A DNA stretch of 11,868 bases from Clostridiaceae bacterium. Its GTDB lineage: Bacteria > Bacillota > Clostridia > Oscillospirales > Acutalibacteraceae. The position numbers and the translations under genes are program-made. Location of the stretch: assembly GCA_904501875.1 (NCBI GenBank), contig CAJGCQ010000031.1, positions 1-11,868 of the forward strand. Reading direction: 5' to 3'. The notes below the pieces were generated by a model. The model ran no database searches and was not told the DNA's origin. It worked only from the letters and a program-made list of their open reading frames with translations. Positions 6,150 to 11,868 of the stretch are shown here, piece by piece (within the stretch, counting starts at the first letter, position 1; each line of letters starts with the position of its first letter).

Positions 6150-6704
6150 ATGAAAGAGCTTTTAAAGAATACCGAGGAAAAGATGAATAAAACAGTCGGC
6201 GTATTAGAGCGTGACTATAAAGCAATAAGGGCAGGCAGAGCCAATGCCTCGGTGCTTGACCGTGTCACCGTAGATTATTACGGCTGTCCCACACCTATTC
6301 AGCAGATGGCGGCGGTCTCGGTGCCGGAGCCGAGGGTGCTTATGATTCAGCCCTGGGACGCTTCTACCCTTAAGGAAATCGAGAAAGCGATTTTAACTTC
6401 GGACATCGGTATTAACCCGCAGAATGACGGCAGGATTATCCGCCTTTCCTTCCCGCCCCTTACAGAGGAGCGCCGTAAAGAAATAGTAAAGGATGTTCAC
6501 AAGACCGCCGAGGAAAGCAAGGTAGCCGTACGCAACACCAGAAGAGACGCTATCGAAAAGCTGAAGGCGCTTAAGAAGAACAACACAATAACCGAGGACG
6601 ATGTAGCCGACGGTGAAAAGAAGATACAAAACCTTACCGATAAGTACTGCAAGGAGATAGATACCCTTGCGACACTTAAGGAAAAGGAAATAATGGAAAT
6701 CTAA
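6150..6704 (+). CDS. frr: Ribosome recycling factor
   Basis: 184 residues, the usual RRF length. It works with EF-G in the cytoplasm to split post-termination ribosomes. Family features: the N-terminal helix MKELLKNTEEKMNKTVGVLE, then IRAGRANASVLD, the domain II stretch YYGCPTPIQQMAAVSVPEPR, and LTEERRKEIVKDVHKTAEE leading into the long C-terminal helices that end KEKEIMEI. A strong RBS, AAGGAGAG, lies at 6136-6143. The stop codon is followed directly by a heptamer repeat and then a hairpin, so expression of the following genes may be tuned here. Confidence 0.98.
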   Translation: MKELLKNTEEKMNKTVGVLERDYKAIRAGRANASVLDRVTVDYYGCPTPIQQMAAVSVPEPRVLMIQPWDASTLKEIEKAILTSDIGINPQNDGRIIRLSFPPLTEERRKEIVKDVHKTAEESKVAVRNTRRDAIEKLKALKKNNTITEDDVADGEKKIQNLTDKYCKEIDTLATLKEKEIMEI

Positions 6705-6706
6705 TT

Positions 6707-6724
6707 AATTCGGAATTCGGAATT
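6707..6724. repeat. Tandem heptamer repeat AATTCGG after frr
   Basis: AATTCGG (6707-6713), AATTCGG (6714-6720) and AATT (6721-6724) start 2 nt after the frr stop codon. It has the same period and near-identical unit as the array at 9494-9511 at the end of dxr. Confidence 0.8.
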
Positions 6725-6735
6725 ATTTTTAAAAT

Positions 6736-6764
6736 AAGGCGGGCATATAATCTGTCCGCTTTTT
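6736..6764 (+). terminator. Terminator-like hairpin (possible attenuator) between frr and uppS
   Basis: GCGGGCA (6739-6745) pairs with TGTCCGC (6753-6759), one G-U included. The stem can extend outward by AAG against the T-run, and five T follow (6760-6764). It has the form of a modest intrinsic terminator within an operon. The loop contains a perfect TATAAT (6746-6751) that could instead be a -10 element of an internal promoter, although its -35 (TTATTT at 6723-6728) is poor. Confidence 0.5.
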
Positions 6765-6780
6765 AAAGCAGGTGAAAATT

Positions 6781-7497
6781 TTGCCGTTATTTAAAAAGAA
6801 AAGCACCGCCGAAAGACCCCTGCCCCGCCATATCGCTATAGTTATGGACGGTAACGGCCGCTGGGCGAAGAAAAGAGGTCTTCCGCGCTCTGCGGGTCAT
6901 ATTTCGGGTGCCAAAACCTTTAAGTCAATAGCCCTGTACTGCAATAAAATAGGGCTTGAATACCTGACGGTCTATGCCTTCTCCACCGAAAACTGGAAAC
7001 GTCCGCCCGAAGAGGTAGCGGGTATTATGAACCTGTTGCGTGATTACCTAAAGGACGCAGAAAACTTCAAGGACGAAAACATTAAGGTTAAGTTCATCGG
7101 TGACCCCGCTCCCCTTGCAGAGGACATAAAGGCACTTATGAAAAAGAATGAGGACGGCTCTAAGGACGCTACGGGACTTAAGCTTAACATTGCGATAAAC
7201 TACGGCGGAAGAGACGAACTTGTTCATGCGGTGAGAAAAATAGTGTCTGAAGACATAACCGAAAACGAAATCACCGAGCAGACCGTTTCCGACCGGCTTT
7301 ACACCGCAGGTATGCCCGACCCCGATTTTATAATAAGACCCAGCGGCGAATACCGCACCTCTAATTATCTTTTGTGGCAGTCGGCCTATTCCGAGTACTG
7401 GTTTTCGGATGTTTTGTGGCCCGACTTTACGCCAAAGCATTTAGAAAAGGCGATTGAGGAATACAACCGCCGCAACCGCCGTTTCGGCGGAGTTTGA
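6781..7497 (+). CDS. uppS: Undecaprenyl diphosphate synthase (cis-prenyltransferase)
   Basis: 238 residues from TTG 6781. It adds isopentenyl units to farnesyl diphosphate to give the C55 carrier lipid for peptidoglycan and wall polymers, and acts at the inner face of the membrane. Motifs: MDGNGRWAK with catalytic D23, RSAGH at 36-40, YAFSTENWKRP at 65-75, and the C-terminal RPSGEYRTSNYLLWQ with YSEYWF. The usual RTSGE is RPSGE here. I chose TTG 6781 because AGGTGA (6770-6775) stands 5 nt before it and the protein then starts close to the conserved LPRHIAIVMDGNG. A GTG at 6772 lies inside that RBS and is unlikely. cdsA follows after 12 nt. Confidence 0.95.
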   Translation: MPLFKKKSTAERPLPRHIAIVMDGNGRWAKKRGLPRSAGHISGAKTFKSIALYCNKIGLEYLTVYAFSTENWKRPPEEVAGIMNLLRDYLKDAENFKDENIKVKFIGDPAPLAEDIKALMKKNEDGSKDATGLKLNIAINYGGRDELVHAVRKIVSEDITENEITEQTVSDRLYTAGMPDPDFIIRPSGEYRTSNYLLWQSAYSEYWFSDVLWPDFTPKHLEKAIEEYNRRNRRFGGV

Positions 7498-7509
7498 CGA
7501 GGTGAGAGA

Positions 7510-8376
7510 ATGAAAACAAGAATTATATCAGGTGTTGTTATGGCACTTATCGTAGCGGCGTTTTTGAGTTTGGGAATACTTGTAAGCCCCCTTTTTATCA
7601 CCGCTTTTATCGCCGCCGTAACGGCGGTTGCGATTTATGAACTCCTGCATAATGCGGCTGGAATCAAATCCAGGGCGGCGCTTGTAGGGGCGTGCGCTTA
7701 CTCGGTTTTAAATGTGTTTGCGCTGGACTCAAATACGGTCGATTTTATCAATAAGAATATTCTTCATATCGGCCCTGAGAACAGTATGCCCCCTGTATCC
7801 CGCTTTGAGCTTTCAACTGCACTCAGTATAATTTTCTTCATTTTTGCGGCGGCTACTACCCTTAAGGAGCATAAGGAATTTAACCTTACGCATATTGCAA
7901 CCCTTGCCGCAATGCCTATTGCCCTTTCTTTTGCCTTTTCAAGCCTTAGTGCAGTTTTAAGCCACGAAAAGGGAATTTTCTATCTTTTAATGCTCCTTAA
8001 TTTTTCAAGCGTTTGCGATATGGGTGCTTACTTTGCGGGCAGTACCTTAGGCAGGCACAAGCTTTGCCCCGAGATCAGCCCTAAAAAAACGGTTGAAGGC
8101 GCTGTGGGGGGGATTTTGTCGAGCATTGTCGTATCCCTTATTTTGGTTTTCGCCTTTTCTGCAACCGAAAAGCTTATAGCCGCACTTATTCTGACCATTC
8201 CGTTCTGCATTTTGGGTATGATAGGCGACCTTTTCGCCTCGGCTGTAAAGCGCACGGCGGGAATTAAGGATTACGGAAGCTTAATTCCGGGTCACGGCGG
8301 AATACTTGACAGATTTGACAGTATAATTATGATAGCACCCCTATTTTCACTATTTGTTTCATTGGGGGCAATCTGA
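7510..8376 (+). CDS. cdsA: Phosphatidate cytidylyltransferase (CDP-diglyceride synthetase)
   Basis: 288 residues, a polytopic membrane protein with several hydrophobic segments from residue 5 onward. It makes CDP-diacylglycerol from phosphatidic acid and CTP, the branch point of phospholipid synthesis. The CDS family signature is complete at 244-270: SAVKR, then KD at 253-254, PGHGG at 260-264 and DRFD at 267-270, with D267 and H262 among the conserved residues. SPKKTVEGAVGG is the other conserved segment. The RBS GAGGTGA lies 4 nt before ATG 7510. The stop overlaps the dxr start as TGATG, which implies translational coupling. Confidence 0.96.
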   Translation: MKTRIISGVVMALIVAAFLSLGILVSPLFITAFIAAVTAVAIYELLHNAAGIKSRAALVGACAYSVLNVFALDSNTVDFINKNILHIGPENSMPPVSRFELSTALSIIFFIFAAATTLKEHKEFNLTHIATLAAMPIALSFAFSSLSAVLSHEKGIFYLLMLLNFSSVCDMGAYFAGSTLGRHKLCPEISPKKTVEGAVGGILSSIVVSLILVFAFSATEKLIAALILTIPFCILGMIGDLFASAVKRTAGIKDYGSLIPGHGGILDRFDSIIMIAPLFSLFVSLGAI

Positions 8377-9509
8377 TGAAAAGGCTTATAATTTTAGGCT
8401 CAACGGGTTCCATAGGCGTTCAGGCGTTAGAGGTTGCCGAAAGAAACGGCTATAAGGTAACCGCTCTTGCGGCGGGGAAAAATACCGAGCTGCTCGAAAA
8501 ACAGGCAAGAAAATTTAAGCCCGATATTGTCGCCGTTTCGGAGAAACAAGCGGCAAACGACCTTAAAATCAGGCTTGCGGACACCGATGTTAAGGTGCTT
8601 TCAGGCGAGGACGGAGTATGCGCCGCCGCACAGTATGAGGGTGATATCGTCCTTAATGCCATAGTAGGAATAGCGGGGCTTAAACCCACCCTTGCGGCGA
8701 TTGACGCTCAAAAAACAATAGCCCTTGCAAACAAGGAAACCCTTGTGGCGGGAGGCGAAATCGTAAACCGAAGACTTAAAGAGACAGGCGTAAGGCTTTT
8801 GCCTGTTGATAGCGAGCATTCTGCAATTTTCCAGTCTTTACAGGGCGCTCCTGAGGGCTCGATTAAAAAGATACTGCTTACCGCCTCAGGAGGTCCGTTT
8901 TACGGTAAAACAAAAAAAGACCTTGAAAGCGTAACGGTTAAGGACGCATTAAACCACCCTAATTGGTCTATGGGGGCTAAAATCACGGTGGATTCTGCCA
9001 CCCTTATGAACAAGGGGCTTGAGGTTATCGAGGCGGTACGGCTTTTTGATGTTGCACCTGACGATATCGAGGTGTTAGTGCACAGACAGAGCATTGTCCA
9101 TTCGGGGATAGAGCTGTCCGACGGGGCGCTTATTGCCCAGTTAGGCACGCCTGATATGAGACTGCCTATCCAGTACGCCATAACCTACCCCGAGCGGGCA
9201 GACTTTGCTTTCGAGCATTTAAGCCTTGCCGATATTGGCACCCTTACCTTCCAAAAGCCAGATACAGATACCTTCCGCTGTCTGCCTATATGTATAGAGG
9301 CGGTAAAGCGGGGCGGTCTTGCCCCTGCGGCGGTAAACGGAGCCAATGAGGAGGCGGTCGCCCTCTTCCTTGCGGGCAAAATTAAATTTTTACAAATTGC
9401 CGAAATGGCACAAAAAGCCCTTAATTCGGTTAATAATAAAAGTGAATACACTATTGAGGATGTTTTTGAGGCCGACAGAGCGGCGAGGGAGCTAATTCGT
9501 AATTCGTAA
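8376..9509 (+). CDS. dxr: 1-deoxy-D-xylulose 5-phosphate reductoisomerase
   Basis: 377 residues. It converts DXP to 2-C-methyl-D-erythritol 4-phosphate with NADPH, the first committed step of the MEP isoprenoid pathway, and is the fosmidomycin target in the family. Motifs: GSTGSIG at 8-14 (NADPH), NKETLVAGG from 119, the metal ligands D145 and E147 in DSEHS, SGGPF at 171-175, HPNWSMG from H194, and MNKGLE with E216. These correspond to E. coli D150, E152, H209 and E231. Its ATG overlaps the cdsA stop (TGATG), with GGGGG upstream as RBS. Its last codons (LIRNS, stop) lie inside a heptamer repeat, so the C-terminal residues are set by the repeat. Confidence 0.97.
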   Translation: MKRLIILGSTGSIGVQALEVAERNGYKVTALAAGKNTELLEKQARKFKPDIVAVSEKQAANDLKIRLADTDVKVLSGEDGVCAAAQYEGDIVLNAIVGIAGLKPTLAAIDAQKTIALANKETLVAGGEIVNRRLKETGVRLLPVDSEHSAIFQSLQGAPEGSIKKILLTASGGPFYGKTKKDLESVTVKDALNHPNWSMGAKITVDSATLMNKGLEVIEAVRLFDVAPDDIEVLVHRQSIVHSGIELSDGALIAQLGTPDMRLPIQYAITYPERADFAFEHLSLADIGTLTFQKPDTDTFRCLPICIEAVKRGGLAPAAVNGANEEAVALFLAGKIKFLQIAEMAQKALNSVNNKSEYTIEDVFEADRAARELIRNS

Positions 9510-9511
9510 TT
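9494..9511. repeat. Tandem heptamer repeat AATTCGT at the end of dxr
   Basis: AATTCGT (9494-9500), AATTCGT (9501-9507) and AATT (9508-9511) overlap the last codons and the stop of dxr. The unit differs in one base from the repeat behind frr (AATTCGG), and the layout (two units plus AATT) is identical. Confidence 0.8.
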
Positions 9512-9530
9512 AATATTATTATTACAGCAG

Positions 9531-10592
9531 GTGATTAATATTTCGGCGTTTTTAAATGTATGGGGTAATGTGTGGCCGTATCTTGTTGCGGTGCTTCTTT
9601 TTCTTTTGCTTATTATAATCCACGAATTCGGGCATTTTATCGCCGCAAAGCTTTTAGGCGTTAGGGTAAACGAGTTTGCTGTGGGCTTTGGTCCCAAGCT
9701 TTTTTCAAAAAAGGGCAAGGAGACCGAATATAAGGTTAACCTTATTCCCTTGGGCGGTTACTGTGCTATGGAGGGAGAGGACGAGCAAAGCGACGACGAG
9801 CGTGCTTTTCACAACAAAAGACCGTTAAGACGGTTTATTATAGTCGCTATGGGCGCTGTATTTAATCTGCTTTTGGGGCTTATAATAGTAGGGGTAAGCC
9901 TTGCCCCCGAAAGCCGTTTTACTTCAACCGTAGTCGCCGAGTTTAACGAAAATGCGTTAAGTTCACAAAGCGGGCTTCAGATTGATGATAAAATAATAGC
10001 GGTTGACGGAAGAAAAATTTTCTCAAACTACGATTTAAGCTATGCCTTTACCAATGTGGATGACGGGAAAATCGATATCACCGTAAAGCGGGACGGAAAA
10101 AAGGTTGAGCTTTACGATGTTGCCTTTGAAACCGCAGAAGAGGCCGGCATAAGCTATCTTAATGTGGATTTTAAGGTCTACGGCATAAAAAAGACGGTTG
10201 GCTCCTTTTTAAAGCAGACCTTCTCTACCGCCGCATCCTATTGTGCGGTGGTATGGCGCTCCCTTATAGACCTTATAACCGGCAAATACGGCATTAGTGC
10301 AGTTTCGGGCCCTGTGGGGGTTACGGCGGTAATAGGCTCTGCGGCAAAGCAAAGCCTTAAAAATATACTGCCCATTATGGCGCTTATCTCGATAAATCTG
10401 GGTGTTTTTAATCTCTTACCTATCCCTGCCCTTGACGGCGGAAGATTGCTGTTTATTTTAATAGAAATGGTTTTTAGAAAGCCCGTCCCCCAAAAGTACG
10501 AAGCGGCGGTACATGCGGCAGGCTTTGCTATTCTAATCGGTTTTATGTTGCTTATAACGGCTAAGGATATATGGACTTTGATTGCGGGGTGA
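9531..10592 (+). CDS. rseP: RIP metalloprotease RseP/RasP (site-2 protease, M50)
   Basis: About 350 residues, a membrane metalloprotease that cuts transmembrane anti-sigma factors and remnant peptides. The first membrane segment (about 16-33) carries the zinc motif HEFGH at 31-35 (H31, E32, H35). A PDZ domain spans about 105-190 (GLQIDDKIIAVDGRKI). The third ligand is D302 in LLPIPALDGGR, inside a later membrane segment, and one more membrane segment follows near the C-terminus. The start is uncertain. GTG 9531 overlaps its only RBS (AGGTGA 9529-9534), whereas the spacing used by uppS would put the start at ATT 9540; GTG 9570 is also possible. It starts 21 nt after dxr, and its stop lies 5 nt before the ispG TTG. 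Confidence 0.95.
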   Translation: MINISAFLNVWGNVWPYLVAVLLFLLLIIIHEFGHFIAAKLLGVRVNEFAVGFGPKLFSKKGKETEYKVNLIPLGGYCAMEGEDEQSDDERAFHNKRPLRRFIIVAMGAVFNLLLGLIIVGVSLAPESRFTSTVVAEFNENALSSQSGLQIDDKIIAVDGRKIFSNYDLSYAFTNVDDGKIDITVKRDGKKVELYDVAFETAEEAGISYLNVDFKVYGIKKTVGSFLKQTFSTAASYCAVVWRSLIDLITGKYGISAVSGPVGVTAVIGSAAKQSLKNILPIMALISINLGVFNLLPIPALDGGRLLFILIEMVFRKPVPQKYEAAVHAAGFAILIGFMLLITAKDIWTLIAG

Positions 10593-10597
10593 TTTCG

Positions 10598-11650
10598 TTG
10601 TTTTCTAACGATAAAACCAAAAAGGTTTTTGCGGGTAATGTGGCAATCGGCGGGGGTGCACCTGTTTCGGTGCAGTCGATGCTCTGCGTTCCCGCACATA
10701 ATATTGAGGGTAATGTGGCTCAGGCAAAGGAACTCGAACAGGCGGGGTGCGATATTGTAAGAATTTCCGTGCCCGATAAAGAGGCGGTAAAAACCCTTGC
10801 CGCAGTAAAGGAAAGCGTATCAATCCCCGTTGTTGCCGATATTCACTTTGACTATAAATTAGCCCTTGAGAGCGTTGCCGTCGGGGTCGATAAAATCCGT
10901 ATTAACCCGGGTAACATAGGCTCGGACGATAGGGTGAAGGCGGTGGCATTAGCCTGTAAAACGGCAGGGGTGCCTATTAGAATAGGCGTTAATTCGGGCT
11001 CCCTTGAAAAGAGCATACTGGAAAAATACGGCTCCCCCACGCCCGAGGCGATGGTTGAAAGCGGGCTTTACCATATTTCCTTGCTTGAAAAATTCGATTT
11101 TGACGATATTGTGCTCTCCCTTAAAAGCTCAAATGTCGGGAAAATGTATAAGGCGTACGAGCTTGCCGCCGAAAAGTGCCGCTATCCCCTGCACTTAGGG
11201 GTAACCGAGGCGGGAACCGAGCAAATGGGCACTATAAAATCAGCCGCCGGAATAGGCGGACTGCTTTTGCGTAATATAGGAGCGACAATCAGAATTTCCC
11301 TTACCGACGACCCCGTGAAAGAGGTGGAATCAGGTGTTAAGCTCTTGCGTGCGTTAGGACTTCGAGACGGCGGGATTAAATTCGTCTCCTGCCCCACCTG
11401 CGGAAGAACAAAGATTGACCTTATTGGTCTTGCAAGCGAGGTTGAAAAAAGGCTTTCGGGGGTTAATAAGGATATAACCGTTGCGGTTATGGGTTGTGTT
11501 GTAAACGGCCCCGGTGAAGCCAGAGAAGCCGACATAGGAATAGCCGGCGGCGACGGTTGCGGACTGCTCTTTAAGCACGGCGAGATTATCCGCAAAATCC
11601 CGGAAGAAAAACTGCTTGATGAACTACTAAAAGAGATTGAAAAAATGTAA
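10598..11650 (+). CDS. ispG: 4-hydroxy-3-methylbut-2-en-1-yl diphosphate synthase (IspG/GcpE)
   Basis: 350 residues from TTG 10598. This [4Fe-4S] enzyme converts MEcPP to HMBPP, the penultimate MEP step. The three cluster cysteines are C265 and C268 (CPTCGR) and C300 (MGCVVNGPGE), with E307 as fourth ligand. All are shifted by exactly five from E. coli C270, C273, C305 and E312. The N-terminal TIM-barrel part shows VSVQSM, DIVRISVP and VADIHFD. After QSM the common TNT motif is replaced by LCVPAH (29-34). TTG 10598 is chosen because GGGGTGA (10586-10592) stands 5 nt before it and the protein then has normal length. An ATG at 10571 would add nine residues and overlap rseP. Confidence 0.97.
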   Translation: MFSNDKTKKVFAGNVAIGGGAPVSVQSMLCVPAHNIEGNVAQAKELEQAGCDIVRISVPDKEAVKTLAAVKESVSIPVVADIHFDYKLALESVAVGVDKIRINPGNIGSDDRVKAVALACKTAGVPIRIGVNSGSLEKSILEKYGSPTPEAMVESGLYHISLLEKFDFDDIVLSLKSSNVGKMYKAYELAAEKCRYPLHLGVTEAGTEQMGTIKSAAGIGGLLLRNIGATIRISLTDDPVKEVESGVKLLRALGLRDGGIKFVSCPTCGRTKIDLIGLASEVEKRLSGVNKDITVAVMGCVVNGPGEAREADIGIAGGDGCGLLFKHGEIIRKIPEEKLLDELLKEIEKM

Positions 11651-11667
11651 AAAACGGAGTGTAAAAA

Positions 11668-11868
11668 GTGGCTAAGGCTTTATTTTCGGAAATATTCGGT
11701 ACAAATATCCCCTCATCTGACGCTGTGCAGAATTGCATTGTTGAGCATTGTGGGCTTAATATAGAGGATAGAACACTTGATATAACCCTTAAATCCGAAA
11801 ATTACATAACAATTAATGAGCGAAGCGCCCTTAACGACGAACTTTTGTCGGCGTTAAAGCTTACTTAC
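11668..11868 (+). CDS. polC: DNA polymerase III alpha subunit, PolC type, N-terminal part (cut by window end)
   Basis: An open frame of 67 codons from GTG 11668 to the window edge without a stop, 17 nt behind ispG. The RBS GGAG lies at 11656-11659, with 8 nt spacing. The start VAKALFSEIFGTNIPSS and the later stretch DRTLDITLKSENYI resemble the poorly conserved N-terminal domain of Gram-positive PolC. polC is the usual next gene after rseP-ispG in Clostridia. The polymerase and exonuclease motifs lie beyond the window, so the call rests on the position and the weak N-terminal likeness. Full-length PolC is about 1,400 residues and is the replicative polymerase of Firmicutes. Confidence 0.8.
   Translation, partial: MAKALFSEIFGTNIPSSDAVQNCIVEHCGLNIEDRTLDITLKSENYITINERSALNDELLSALKLTY

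Noticed and set aside
9185..9718. Minus-strand open frame of 177 codons
   Set aside because: Lies across the dxr-rseP junction, antisense to two certain genes; composition is Ser/Ala/Arg-rich as expected from a shadow frame.

Overview
The window looks like a chromosomal segment of a spore-forming, anaerobic low- to mid-GC Firmicute of the class Clostridia, most likely an Oscillospiraceae/Ruminococcaceae-type gut bacterium (inference). Reasons: Firmicutes-style AAGGAG/GAGGTGA ribosome binding sites, a SpoIIQ-like M23 protein, MEP-pathway isoprenoid genes, frequent TTG and GTG starts, and the gene order pyrH-frr-uppS-cdsA-dxr-rseP-ispG-polC that is familiar from Clostridia.

Layout. (1) 44-757 (+): membrane-anchored M23 metallopeptidase, SpoIIQ-like, followed by a hairpin shared with the converging gene. 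(2) 791-1766 (-): a nucleotidyltransferase-fold protein preceded by the broken remains of a short-chain dehydrogenase, with an extended -10 promoter at 1805-1833. (3) 1838-2180 (-): a tRNA-Ala(GGC) unit with promoter, a leader of about 170 nt holding a 7-bp tandem repeat and a tRNA 5'-half look-alike, a 15-bp inverted repeat enclosing the tRNA, and a good intrinsic terminator. (4) 2190-4895 (-): lepA (elongation factor 4) followed 14 nt later by a VanY-type M15 D,D-carboxypeptidase and a terminator. (5) 4896-5428: the divergent region between lepA and pyrH, with promoters both ways and a possible small coiled-coil ORF of 44 codons on the minus strand. (6) 5429-11868 (+): a long tightly packed operon: UMP kinase, ribosome recycling factor, undecaprenyl diphosphate synthase, CDP-diglyceride synthetase, DXP reductoisomerase, RseP site-2 protease, IspG, and the first 67 codons of PolC.

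How the genes work together. dxr and ispG are two steps of the MEP pathway that makes isoprenoid precursors; uppS turns these into the undecaprenyl carrier lipid for wall synthesis; cdsA makes CDP-diacylglycerol for phospholipids; rseP is an intramembrane protease; pyrH supplies UDP; frr and lepA act on ribosomes; polC replicates DNA. The VanY-type and M23 proteins act on peptidoglycan outside the membrane.

The core is ordinary housekeeping and I see no new multi-gene system. The items worth a second look are small: an unlisted coiled-coil microprotein candidate upstream of lepA, a tRNA gene enclosed by a perfect inverted repeat, heptamer-period repeats at three gene borders, an SDR pseudogene, and non-canonical starts, including a possible ATT start for rseP.
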